Translations under genes and position numbers: made by a program
From: Rhinopithecus roxellana
Taxonomy: Eukaryota; Chordata; Mammalia; Primates; Cercopithecidae
NCBI RefSeq assembly: GCF_007565055.1
Contig: NC_044564.1
Coordinates: 73,862,563-73,926,562 of the forward strand
Length of the DNA stretch: 64,000 nucleotides
Reading direction: 5' to 3'
The notes under the pieces: generated by a model
Databases searched by the model: none
Seen by the model: the letters and a program-made list of their open reading frames with translations, nothing else
What the model was told of the DNA's origin: nothing
In this document: positions 11,501 to 21,446 of the stretch, piece by piece
Layout of the letters: every line of letters starts with the position of its first letter
Position numbering within the stretch: position 1 is the first letter of the stretch

Positions 11501-12010
11501 CCATAAAATAACATATTATTTTGAGTTTACCTCTACCTGACCCCAAATAGGTAACTGCTGCTTTTTTATAAGATAGTAATAGTAATATTTGCCTCTGAGT
11601 GTATGTGAATTATTTTGATAAAAATAAATATTATTTTTAAAATATTAATTTTACAGGGGTTGTCTCTTGATTTCTTTCCAGAAGTTAACTCATAAGTTGT
11701 TCAGCAGAGCTATGTTTTCTTCAGTATGTTATAATTTTGTTCCATCTTCCAAAAGAGCCTTCACATTCTCTTGGCTTACAGACTCAGGTGCTATGGATTA
11801 GATACACAAGTACATGTTCCTGTATATCTATTATATGGTGAATATAACAATTATGATTGTGATCTTCCAAAGCTCATATTTTTAATCAAAATTAATTAAA
11901 TATTCTGAGCCAAAGAATAAAGGTAGATGCAGCATCTAGTCAAAACGATATTTCTGCTGGCCACACTCAGGAAGACTTAAAAATATAGTTGTAGAAAATG
12001 ATATAGTATC
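11501..12010. other. Unique AT-rich DNA
   Basis: Nothing recognised with confidence. A weak MIR-like tail may lie near 11570-11620. Confidence 0.4.
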
Positions 12011-12338
12011 GGCCAGGTGTGGTGGCTCACACCTGTAATCCCAGCACTTTGGGAGGCCAAGGTGGGCAGATTGCTTGAGCTCAGGAGTTCGAGACCAGTT
12101 TGGGCAACATGGTGTAAATCCCATCTCTACGAAAAAATACAAAAATTAGCCAGCTGTGGTGGTGGGCACTTGGAGTCTCAGCTACTCAGGAGGCAGAGGT
12201 GAAGGATTGCTTCAGCCTGCAAGGTGGAGGCTGCAGTGAGCTGAGATAGTGCCACTGTACTCCAGCCTGGGCGATAGAGTGAGACCCTGTCTCAAAAATA
12301 AAAACAAAAAACAAACAAACAAAAAACCAAAAAACCCA
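12011..12338 (+). repeat. Alu, forward
   Basis: GGCCAGGTGTGGTGGCTCAC start, both arms, linker ACGAAAAAATACAAAAATTA, and a tail of mixed AAAAC/AAAC units. Diverged (J or old S type). Confidence 0.93.
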
Positions 12339-12345
12339 GTGATAG

Positions 12346-12658
12346 GCAGGGCATGGTGGCTCATGCCTGTAATTCCAGCAGTTTGAGAGGCCAAGGCGGA
12401 TGTATCACCTGAGGTCAGGAGTTTGCGACCAGCCTGGCCAACATGGTGAAACCCTGTCTCTACTAAAAATATAAAAAAGTAGCCAGGTGTGGTAGTGGGC
12501 ACCTGTAATCCCAGCTACTGGGGAGGCTGAGGCAGGAGATTTGCTTGAACATGGGAGGTGGAGGCTGCAGTGAGCCGAGATTGTGCCATTGTACTTCAGC
12601 CTGGGCAACAGGAGCGAAACTCCATCTCAAAAACAAAATAAAATAAAACAAAACAAAC
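12346..12658 (+). repeat. Alu, forward, inserted in the tail of the preceding Alu
   Basis: GGCAGGGCATGGTGGCTCAT start, two arms, tail of AAAATAAAATAAAAC units. Flanked by AAACCCAGTG at 12332-12341 and again at 12655-12664, so it inserted at the A-rich end of the Alu immediately upstream. Confidence 0.93.
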
Positions 12659-12664
12659 CCAGTG

Positions 12665-13020
12665 GAAACCAGTATTGAAAATAGATGGCCTTTCCCTTGC
12701 TTCATGGTCTATTCTTATGCAATTTTCAAGATAAGTTTATTTTGGTGGGTACTGACAAATTTCCATTTGTTTACTTTTTTCCCTTACATTCATATCTTCT
12801 CAGTCTCTCCAATGAACACCTTCACTGATATCCAAAGCATGAAGACACACCAGGGAAAAACATGGACCTAACACAGGACAAATGGAATTATTAGAAACAT
12901 TTTCTAGGAGAAGAACACTATTCTGTTGCCATTTGAATCTTTGCTTCTTTCTAGGTTTGACAATGAGCCTTGTATCATTTGACAATGATACAAGCCCACA
13001 TGTAAACAGAAAGAGGTTGA
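12665..13020. other. Unique DNA, nothing recognised
   Basis: No repeat or gene signature. Confidence 0.45.
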
Positions 13021-13195
13021 ATCAGTCACGATAAACCCAGTTATGCTGTTTTAACAAACAACCTCGAAGTCTCACTGGCTTAAAATACACAGAATTATTC
13101 TTACTCATGGCACATATCCATCAATCATCTGCAGGGGATCTGCTCACTGAAGTCACTTAGGAACTTCGACTGATGGAACTGCCACCTTTTGGTCA
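13021..13195. repeat. Old LTR-like repeat fragment cut by the MaLR element
   Basis: TCACTGGCTTAAAATACACA then GAATTATTCTTACTCATGGC and GGGATCTGCTCACTGAAGTC resemble an old mammalian LTR-type repeat in reverse. It stops where the MaLR element begins at 13201. Family not resolved. Confidence 0.4.
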
Positions 13196-13200
13196 CTATG

Positions 13201-13551
13201 TGTATTAATCTGTTTTCATGCTGCTGATAAAGACCCAAAACTGGGAACAAAAAGAAGTTTAACTAGACTTACAGTTCTGCATGGCTGAGAAGGCCTCAGA
13301 ATCGTGGTGGGAGGCGAAAGGCACTTCTTATATGGTGGCAGCAAGAGAAAAATGAGGAAGAAGCAAAAGCGGAAACCTGTGCTAAACCCATCAGATCTCA
13401 TGAGACTTATTTCACTATCAAGAGAACAGCATGGGAAAGACCAGTCCCCATGAATTAATAACCTCCCCCTGGGTCCCTCCCTCAACATATGGGAATTCTG
13501 GGAGAAACAATTCAAGTTGAGATTTGGTAGGGACACAGCCAAACCATGTTA
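13201..13551 (-). repeat. MaLR (THE1-like) 3' LTR
   Basis: 351 bp, within the THE1 length range. It contains the reverse of typical LTR blocks such as GCCTCAGAATCGTGGTGGG and CATCAGATCTCATGAGACTT. In element orientation this is the downstream LTR because the element lies on the minus strand. Confidence 0.88.
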
Positions 13552-15094
13552 TTTCACCCCTAGCCCCTCCAGATATCATGTCCTCACATTTCAAAACCAA
13601 CCATGCCTTCCCAATAGTCACCCAAAGTCTTAACTCATTTCAGCATTAATCCAAAAGTCCATAGTCCAAATTCTCATCTGAGACAAGGCAAGTCCCTTCT
13701 GCCTATGAGCCTGTAAAATCAAAGCAAGCTAGTTACTTCCTAGATACAATGGTGGTATAGGTATTGGGTAAACACAGCTGTTCCAAATGGAAGAAATTGG
13801 CCAAAGCAAAGGGGTTACAGGGCCAAGTCCAAAGATCCAGCGAGGCAGTCAAACTTTGAAGCTCCAAAATGATCTCCTTTGACTCCAGGTCTCATATCCA
13901 GGTTATGCTGATGCAAGAGGTGGGTTGCCATGGTCTTGGGCAGCTCCATCCCTGAGGCTTTGCAGGGTACAGCCTCCCTCCAACTTGCTTTTATGGGCTG
14001 GTGTTGAGTATCTGTGACTTTTGCAGATGAACAGTGTAAGCTATTGGTGGATCTACCATCCTGGGGTCTGGAGTATGGTGGCCCTCTTCTCACAGCTCTA
14101 CTAGGCAGTGCCTAGGGACTGTTTGTGGGGGCTCTAACCCCACATTTCTCTAGCAGAGGTTCTCCATGAGGGCCCCACCCCAGCAGCAAACTTTTGCATG
14201 GGCATTCAGGCATTTCCATATATCTTCTGAAATGTAAGCGGAGGTTACCAAACCTCAATTCTTGACTTCTGGGTGCCCACAGGGTCAACACCACGTGGTA
14301 GCTGCCAAGGCTTGGGGCTTCCACCCTCTGAAGCCACAGCCTGAGCTATACATTGGCCTCTTTCAGCCACAGCTGTAGCAGCTGGCACACAGGGCACTAA
14401 ATCCCTAGGCTGCCCATGGCACAGGGACCCTGGGTCCAGTCCATGAAACCACTTTTTCCTCCTGGGCCTCTGGGCCTGTGATGGGAGGGGCTGCCATGAA
14501 GGTCTCTGACATGGTCTGGAGACATTTTCCACATGGTCTTTGGGATTAGGCCCCATGCTGCTTACGCAGATTTCTGTAGCTGGCTTGAATTTCTCCCCAG
14601 AAAATGGGTTTTTCTTTTCTATTGCATAGTCAGGCTGCAAATTTTCTGAACTCTGTTTTCCTTTTAAAACTGAATGCCTTTAACAGTACCCAAGTCAATT
14701 CTTGAATGCTTTGCTGCTTAGAAATTTCTTCCGCCAGATACCCTAAATCATCTCTCTCAAGTTCAAATTTTCACAGATCTCTAGGGCAGAGGCAAAATAC
14801 CACCAGTCTCTTTGCTAAAACATAACAAGAATCACCTTTGCTCCAGTTCCCAACAAGTTCCTCATCTCCATCTGAGACCACCTCAGCCTGGATTTTATTG
14901 TCCATATCGCTATTGGCATTTTGGGCAAAGCCATTAAACAAATCTCTAGGAAATTCTAAGGATTCCCACATTTTCCTGTCTTCTTCTGAGCCCTTCAAAC
15001 TGTTCCAATCCCTGCCTGTTACCCAGCTTCAAAGTCACTTCCACTTTTTTGGGTATCTTTTCAGCAACGTCCCACTCTACTGGTACCAATTTAC
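13552..15094 (-). mobile_element. MaLR internal region, non-coding
   Basis: Begins next to the 3' LTR with a purine-rich block (as read on the minus strand, GGAGGGGCTAGGGG), a plausible polypurine tract. It ends next to the 5' LTR with TTGGTACCAGTAGAGTGGG on the minus strand, the usual start of MaLR internal sequence. No long reading frame survives; the open stretches of 70-130 codons are unrelated to retroviral proteins as far as I can see. Confidence 0.8.
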
Positions 15095-15449
15095 TGTATT
15101 AGTCCGTTTTCATGCTGCTGATAAAGACATACCTGAAACTGGGAACAAAAAGATGTTTAATTGAACTTACAGTTCCACATGGATGGAGAGGCCTCAAAAT
15201 CATGGCAGGAGGTGAAAGGCACTTCTCACGTGGCAGTGGCAAAAGTAAAATGAGGAGGAAGCAAAAGTGGAAACCCCTGATAAACCCATCAGATCTCATG
15301 AGACTTATTTCACTATCATGAGAATAGCACAGGAAAGATCGGCCCTCATGATTCAGTTACCTCCCTCTGAGTCCCTCCCACAACAGGTGGGAATTCTGGG
15401 AGATACAATTCAAGTTGAGATTTGGTGGGAACATAGGCAAACCATGTCA
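15095..15449 (-). repeat. MaLR (THE1-like) 5' LTR
   Basis: 355 bp. It starts TGTATTAGTCCGTTTTCATG and ends AAACCATGTCA on the plus strand. It matches 13201-13551 end to end with many substitutions. Confidence 0.88.
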
Positions 15450-15454
15450 CTATA

Positions 15455-16165
15455 CTACAAGTTTTTTCAAAAAATCAAACTTTTGAGAATCTTGTACTGA
15501 TAATTAGTATCTGGTCTGGAAGTGAAGCACATTTCTTTTTCTTGCAACTGATTGGCCAGAAACCAGCTAGATGGCCCCACCAAGCCAACATTGTGGGAGA
15601 ACTGAAATATTTGGCGAACAGCACCCATGACCATCACAGCTGGAAGTTCTCAGTCTGGAACTCCTTCCCCAGGCCTCCCATTTCTGGAACTCCGGGAGCA
15701 ACAATCCAGGAATCCGATGACATCTTTTCCTTTACTAGCCAAAATCTGATGACATTTTTTCCTTTAGTAGCCAAAAGGGAAAACAATAAGCAAATAAACT
15801 CAATTTTCTCCCATTTATAGTTTTAAATTTGAGAACCAATTGTGTGTTTATAGGAAAGTGAGGGTTGAGCATCATGAAGAAAAATATAAAGATCTTTAAA
15901 AAGTATATAATTGGGCCTGGCTACAAACATGGATCATTATTAATATGTGTCTGAATGACATTTAAAATGCATAATAATAATAAAGCCTGTTAGATACAAA
16001 ATTCATCCACTAATAACAACTAGATATCATTAGATAAGTAGTAGTGCTGTGTTTAAAAGAGTAATCTATTTGGAAACAGGAATTAATATTCATAATATTG
16101 TTCTTAATATATTTGAAAATTAGATGTGTTTATTTGTCCCAGCCTTACAAGGTGTGTGGTAATGT
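15455..16165. other. Unique DNA with a 32-bp tandem duplication
   Basis: Otherwise unremarkable. Contains two adjacent imperfect copies of a 32-bp unit at 15711-15774, listed separately. Confidence 0.5.
15711..15774. repeat. Two-copy tandem repeat, 32-bp unit
   Basis: Unit 1 starts AATCCGATGACATCTTTTCC at 15711 and unit 2 starts AATCTGATGACATTTTTTCC at 15743. They differ at three positions by eye. Confidence 0.85.
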
Positions 16166-16345
16166 TTAAGGTATTTCTCCTCTATCTGCCTAAGTTTTCT
16201 TCTTTATAAAAAGGGGGAGGGAATAATAGCACCTGATTTTACTTTTGTTGTCAAGATTAAATTTGTACATGTATATCTATATATGCACTTATATATGTAT
16301 GTAAAATATTTAGGCTTGTGCCTGACATTAAGTACTAAAAAATAC
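16166..16345 (+). repeat. MIR SINE, 3' half
   Basis: CCTAAGTTTTCTTCTTTATA (consensus CTCAGTTTCCTCATCTGTAA), then GGGAGGGAATAATAGCACCT and AATATTTAGGCTTGTGCCTG. A short AT-rich tract interrupts it near 16270-16300. Confidence 0.7.
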
Positions 16346-16758
16346 TATTATATTTATCCTCATATTATCAGATATGACACATTCATAATTTAAACAAAAG
16401 CCTACAAAGAACTCATAAATTGAAAGAAGATAATCTCTTCACAAGAGAACAAATTTTGGAACAATTTTTTAGAGTCTCTAGACATCTGTTACTGACGTTG
16501 TGAGTGAAATGAGTCTGGGAAGGGAGGATACGGGTGGAACTGGGCCAGTGTTTGCAGAGGACTATGATATTTCTATATCTCTGCTGACTCTTTATTAGTT
16601 CTAGAGCTAGTTCAACTAAAGCCTCCATAACCTCTGGACAAGAAAAATGCACCATGCTATTATTAGCATGATGAATGAATTTCTTTATGTTTAGCTTACG
16701 AAAAGTTAATAGTTTTCAAAAGGGTCTTTAGGTATACAATTGAAGATACTGCATTCTT
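16346..16758. other. Unique DNA, nothing recognised
   Basis: No repeat or gene signature. Confidence 0.45.
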
Positions 16759-16926
16759 GAAAAGGAAATATTTTATGACCAGTTGATGGGTGCTGACGAG
16801 TTGATGGTGCAGCACACCACCATGGCACATGTATACATATGTAACAAACCTGCACGTTGTGCACATGTACCCTAGAACTTAAAGTATAATAAAAATAAAA
16901 AATAAAAAAAAGAAAAGGAAATATTT
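16759..16926 (+). mobile_element. 5'-truncated L1PA insertion with target duplication
   Basis: About 130 bp of L1 3' UTR end: AGTTGATGGGTGCTGACGAG, ACATGTATACATATGTAACA, ACCCTAGAACTTAAAGTATA, then an A-rich tail ending at 16911. GAAAAGGAAATATTT flanks it at 16759-16773 and 16912-16926. The CTAGAACTT ending points to an older catarrhine L1PA (about PA5-PA8) rather than the youngest human type. Confidence 0.92.
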
Positions 16927-17282
16927 ATAGCATACAGTTCCCTGGTGCTAATGCCTCATTTCTGGGCATAGCCTGATGTGGAGGTATAGTTTGTGTTCAT
17001 CTGAGGAAAATTTAGGTTGATATTATGTTTTGGGCTAGCTCTGCTGGAAACATTATTCTGTTTTCTTTTAGAGCCAGGACTGTGGGCTGTGTCACTTGTG
17101 ACTTGGCAGCCGTTACTGGGGCTACATGAGGAAGACATTTCCTTACATGATTCTAAGCGTCTTTCCCTGGGGTTCTGAGGTAGTCTCATCCGTGTTTCTT
17201 GGAGATATCATTGGCTGTAAAATTTCCCCTAAGTGAGGTGATATTCTGTCATCTCATGCATGGGTTTTGGAGACTGAGGGGT
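16927..17282. other. Unique DNA, nothing recognised
   Basis: No repeat or gene signature. Confidence 0.45.
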
Positions 17283-17392
17283 GTCTGGGTTGGCTCCACC
17301 ACCTACTAGTTGGGTAACATTGTGTAGTTTTTTTTTTTTTTAAACTGTTCTCAGCTTTAGTTTCCTTATTTGAACAGAGTTAAAAATTGGGC
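17283..17392 (+). repeat. MIR SINE fragment with internal T run
   Basis: CCACCACCTACTAGTTGGGT (consensus GCCACTTACTAGCTGTGTG), a 15-bp T run, then CAGCTTTAGTTTCCTTATTT. The T run expanded inside the SINE. Confidence 0.7.
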
Positions 17393-17528
17393 TTGAGAGA
17401 AGGTTTGGAGATAATATTAGTAGATATTGTTGAATTGGGTGAAGCAGCGGGAGGGGGCAAGGTTGACTCCCTTGATTTCTGTCTCAAACAAGTAGGTGGT
17501 GATGCCTTTGAGGAGATAAGGAAAGTGA

Positions 17529-17565
17529 CGTGTGTGTGTGTGAAAGACAGAGACACACCCACACC

Positions 17566-17612
<47 letters not shown>

Positions 17613-17632
17613 TTAGAGAGAGAGAGATCTAT
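17529..17632. repeat. Compound microsatellite (TG)n, (ACCC)n, (AC)n, (AT)n, (AG)n
   Basis: Tandem blocks in that order, with the (AC)n core near 17574-17600. Open frames reading through it are repeat artefacts. Confidence 0.9.
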
Positions 17633-17639
17633 ATATAAA

Positions 17640-18520
17640 TTTTTTGAACATATGGTTTCAAGGCATGTTTCTGGATGTGTAAGTAGAAATGTTCAGTTGA
17701 AGTTTTAGTGGTGCTTACAAGAGAGGTCTGAACTGATAATAGAGATTCCAAAGGCATTTACATCAAGAGGATAACTGAAGCTATAGGAGCAGATGAGGCA
17801 CACCTCTAAAGATGAGCAAAGAGGAAAGCCTAGGGTAGCTCTGAGAACTTTGCTATTTAGTGTCCTCATAGAGGGGATGGAGGATTCTTCACAAAAAGTT
17901 CAGTTTTGTGACACCACATTCCCCTGATTTTACTCTTACCTCTTGAGACACCAATTTTTTAATGAAGAAGGAAATTATGTTGTCTGCTTAAAGTAAGGAA
18001 GGCAGGTGTTGGTGGGGTTCCTTAATAGAGATATATAGGTTTAAAATACCTATAAGAGTAGGAGATAGAATTGATCAAGTAAAAAAATTGGAGATTAATT
18101 GAAGTCCTAAGATCAGAGACCATATGTTTGTTGTGACAATAATCCAAATTATTGTAACAATGTATTTAGAAGTATTTAGCCTTGTAGGTACCAAGATCGC
18201 ATTGATCCTGTGTTAGGAGTTTGCCAGGTGTGTGCAATAGTGAGCGAGACATGAAGGGATTTGAGGTTGCTGATGAGTGACCAGTTCAGATGACAACTAG
18301 TTTCTTCAACTGTTTCTTCAACTTCAACTGTCTGTTTTGAGGAAGGCTAGTGCCTGTGAGGAAATGAAGACCCCGAAGCTGGAGGACTCAAAGAGTTTGG
18401 AGAGCAGACGTGTGCAAGTGAGGGTTTTGTGAGCCCTGGAGGACAGGCAGCTGAGGCAGAGAGTGTGTTATTTGCAGTTATGATATTGGGTGCAGAGCTA
18501 TTTTTGGTGACAGTGAAGCT
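17640..18520. other. Unique DNA, nothing recognised
   Basis: G-rich and A-rich mixed sequence without a recognisable repeat. A short CTTCAACT triplication lies near 18300-18330. Confidence 0.4.
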
Positions 18521-18640
18521 CAGGATGTATTTTTTTTATTATTCCCATAGGTGATGGAGGCTTTTTATTTTGCCACAAAACCACTGGCGACGTTGCCTGT
18601 GGCCACCTTGGAGATGACACTGGAGGTACACAGGATGTAT
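18521..18640 (-). mobile_element. 100-bp retro-insertion of an unidentified transcript 3' end
   Basis: CAGGATGTAT occurs at 18521-18530 and 18631-18640. Between them are a short T run and about 90 bp that, read on the minus strand, carry an open frame of about 20 codons closing at TAA, an AATAAAA within the following bases, and an A run at the end. This layout fits a heavily 5'-truncated processed copy of an mRNA inserted in reverse. I do not recognise the parent. The T run is only seven bases, so a chance direct repeat remains possible. Confidence 0.5.
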
Positions 18641-18916
18641 CTCTGGAAGTGGCAGGGGTTACAAGTTGAGTAGAAGGAGATTTGTTATTGAATATTTAAG
18701 GTCTAGGAACAGATCAAGGGTGTTGGGTGGATTGCCCACTAAGACACTGGGATTTTCTAGCATGATGACAGAAATTGGAGTTGAGGGGGAGAAGAGTTCT
18801 ATGGTGTCTTGAAGAATGTGATCAGGAGGTATTTCTTATGACACAAACATAGAAGTATACACACTGGCATAGTCAGATGGCATGAGTACCAAGGTGGGAG
18901 TGTGGTGGTCCTAAAG

Positions 18917-19032
18917 TGCTTGTACCGTTCTGAGCATAAATGTGACCTTTTGGCTTCAGGTAGAAACTCTGCCTCAGGAGTACTCCCTGGACACAGAAGT
19001 TCTTTGAATTATCACTGATTTTGTTTAAGCCT
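18917..19032. repeat. 116-bp direct duplication, copy A
   Basis: Identical over 116 bases to 20598-20713. The match starts TGCTTGTACCGTTCTGAGCA and ends GATTTTGTTTAAGCCT. Flanks on both sides differ between copies. Confidence 0.97.
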
Positions 19033-19586
19033 ACTCTTAGCTCTGTGTCAGATGAAATACACAGCACAGTGTGGGGAGAAAATGTTGAGCTTATTGGGGA
19101 TGGGTTCTGTTCTTTCATATAAAGGAATAAGATTTCAGATGGCATAGTGGTATGAAAAGAGGAGAAGCCAAAGGGAGGAAGGTCAATAAAGGGTTAAGAA
19201 TGAGGGGAGGTGAATTGACTTTCTTTCAGCATATGAGGATTATAGGAATGGAAACCTTAATTGGAATTAATTGACCACAAATATGCCAAAGATGGAGTGA
19301 GTCAATTAGACACAGATATATGAGGGTCTGAGGGTCTGAGGTAGGATTTGGCCCAGTCATGTGTGGGTGGGTTCACTGTGTGGACCCTGGGGTCTTGAGG
19401 ATCTGAACACGGGCTGCCTCCTGTGTGCACGGTGGAGGCATCTGGACTGTTCTCCCTGGGATGGACTCATGATGAGCTGAGTGGCCAAACACACAATGGT
19501 TTTCATATAACATCTCATTTCTAGCCTAGTGACAAACTTAAAAGGTGGCCATAACAGTAATGTTAATAAAACATCTGCATTTCTTC
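19033..19586. other. Unique DNA, nothing recognised
   Basis: No repeat or gene signature. A short GAGGGTCTGAGGGTCTGAG doublet occurs at 19322-19340. Confidence 0.45.
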
Positions 19587-19682
19587 CATCCTTGGAGTTA
19601 TGAGGATTTAATGCAATTGTTTGTGGGAAAGCACTTTAACAACTCTAAATTACGATATATATGCTAGGTTTTATTGTTACCC
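19587..19682 (+). repeat. MIR SINE, 3' end
   Basis: GAGTTATGAGGATTTAATGC (consensus GTTGTGAGGATTAAATGAG), then GGGAAAGCACTTTAACAACT. Small, moderately diverged fragment. Confidence 0.6.
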
Positions 19683-20597
19683 ACACCTTTGATGTATTTC
19701 TCTTTGTGCTCTTCACTGTATCTGTAACACATTCCCTGGATAATTAGGGCTACCCTTTAACAAAGCCAAGACTCTTTATTTATAGTGGTAAGCTGGCACC
19801 TGGGCTGATTCTCTGTAGTGATTATGTAGTTTTGATGTGGACTGGCTTCCTTCCCTGGAGTTTGAGTACCTCCCTCAGCAGTTTCTCCCATCCAGAAGTT
19901 CCATCTCTGTGTTTTTCTATTACAAAGCCCAGACTCCCACCTAGGCCACCCACCAGGTTCCTCTTTCCAGTCTTAAGGATATCTTTAGCTCCTGGCTCAT
20001 TTGTGAAATGGCGTGGACTGACATGCCCTAAGCAAAGATTGCCAGTCTGGTCTAGTTTTCCAGGTCCCCCTTGATGACTGGACAAGAAAATAACTACTAG
20101 ACTTTGAGAATTGCAGTTTTACATTGTACAGAGTTGTCTAGACTTCCATGAAGATAGGCAAATATGATTCTAACCAAGATGTATTAATACCTCCTACTTC
20201 CTTTGAAATGTAACTGAGACTGTACTTGAGTTGTTACAATTTCTTGGAAGGGGAAAGGAAGCTTCTGTGATTAAACAAACTTTTTGTTAAGGTAGCTCCC
20301 AAGTAGGTTCAAGAACTTTGTTCTGTCATCACTTTTCTACTGACAGTGATTTTTTTCCTTTCAAGGCCTGGAACATGGAGACTGCTTTTCTGCAGAAACC
20401 ACATCCCTTGGAGTAAAGAGCTACACCTACCTCAATTATCCAGTGCAGTACAACACTCTAGGTCAGCTATTAAGAGGTGCACACATTATTTTTAGAAAAT
20501 GTGAGTCAGTCTTGGGAGAAACAAGTCTATGCTATATATTCTCTTTACTCACTTGATTTACAACATACTGTGATATATTCTTTTTCTATTCAGCATC
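19683..20597. other. Unique DNA, nothing recognised
   Basis: No repeat or gene signature identified. Confidence 0.45.
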
Positions 20598-20713
20598 TGC
20601 TTGTACCGTTCTGAGCATAAATGTGACCTTTTGGCTTCAGGTAGAAACTCTGCCTCAGGAGTACTCCCTGGACACAGAAGTTCTTTGAATTATCACTGAT
20701 TTTGTTTAAGCCT
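20598..20713. repeat. 116-bp direct duplication, copy B
   Basis: Exact copy of 18917-19032, 1681 bp downstream in the same orientation. Bounded by TTCAGCATC on the left and TCATGTTCCCC on the right. There is no poly-A and no evident target duplication, so it looks like a templated insertion rather than a transposon. Confidence 0.97.
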
Positions 20714-20911
20714 TCATGTTCCCCTGGAAGGCTGATTAACCTTAGTGCCTTCTTTCTCTAATAACTCATATTGAATTATCTCCCTCTGTCTGATTATATC
20801 CATTTGAATCACCTGCAAGTTTCTTTTGCGTTTCTACTGTGAGGACAATGTGGGTGATGAAGAGCTGAAATCTACTAGGTAAACATTAGCTTTCTTAAAA
20901 TTCTATTTTTT

Positions 20912-21186
20912 TAAATTTATTTTTGAAACAGGGCCTCAGTCTGTCACCCAGGCTGGAGTGTATTGGCATGATTACAGCTCACTGCGGCCTTGAACTCCCA
21001 GGCTAAAACCTGAGCAGCTGGGACTACAGGTGCACCACCATGTGTGGTTAGTTTTAAAATTTGTTTTGTAGATAGGGGGTCTCACTATGTTGCCCAGGCT
21101 CATCTCAAATTCCTGGCCTCCAGAGATCCACCCGCCTCAGCCTTCCAAAGTGCTGGAATGACAGACATGAGCCACTGCACTCAGCC
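20912..21186 (-). repeat. AluJ, reverse
   Basis: GAAACAGGGCCTCAGTCTGT, then CACCCAGGCTGGAGTGTATT, GATAGGGGGTCTCACTATGT and CTGCACTCAGCC. The right arm has a deletion around GGCTAAAACCTGAGCAGC. Diverged J type. Confidence 0.9.
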
Positions 21187-21236
21187 AAAAACTCTTGTTC
21201 AAATTACATTTTCTGCCTTAGTAATGCTGCTTTCCT

Positions 21237-21446
21237 AGCTTCTGAGAATTTCTAAAACCCGATGGTAACTTGATACTAAAATTAAAATACGAATGTCCTT
21301 TTTAAAACTGCACAATCTCTTTGCTATTGTGAATAGTGCTGCAATAAACATACAATAGCAAAGAGATGGTGCAGCTTTAAAAAAGAACATTTGAATTTTA
21401 ATTTTAGCATAGAGTTACCATCGGGTCTTAGAAATTCTCAGAAGCT
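21237..21446. repeat. Long inverted repeat (about 94-bp arms, 21-bp spacer)
   Basis: Left arm 21237-21330 and right arm 21352-21446 are reverse complements with about a dozen mismatches and one indel. The spacer GAATAGTGCTGCAATAAACAT, with the inner end of the left arm, matches a short segment from the 3' part of L1. The right arm ends exactly where the HNRNPA1 retrocopy begins. Confidence 0.93.

Larger units (their letters stand above)
13196..15454 (-). mobile_element. Full-length THE1/MST-class MaLR retroelement, reverse orientation
   Basis: Two same-orientation LTRs (13201-13551, 15095-15449) flank 1.54 kb of internal sequence, for a total of about 2.25 kb. The ends are TGTATTA...TGTCA, the reverse of the MaLR TGATATGG...TAATACA termini. 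Five-base target copies CTATG (13196-13200) and CTATA (15450-15454) flank it with one mismatch. MaLR elements are non-autonomous relatives of ERVL moved by enzymes supplied in trans. The internal part shows stop-riddled frames only and no gag, pol or env open frame, so it is inert. The LTRs differ at dozens of positions, indicating an old insertion. Confidence 0.9.

Noticed and set aside
13216..15321. Several 66-131 codon frames on the minus strand that might be retroviral proteins
   Set aside because: They lie in MaLR LTR and non-coding internal sequence; no protease, polymerase or capsid motif is seen.
16759..16926. A possible 3' transduction at the short L1PA copy
   Set aside because: The second target copy follows the A tail directly, so no extra flank was carried.
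17417..17638. Frames encoding CVCVC or HTHTHT strings
   Set aside because: Translation of a CA/TG microsatellite.
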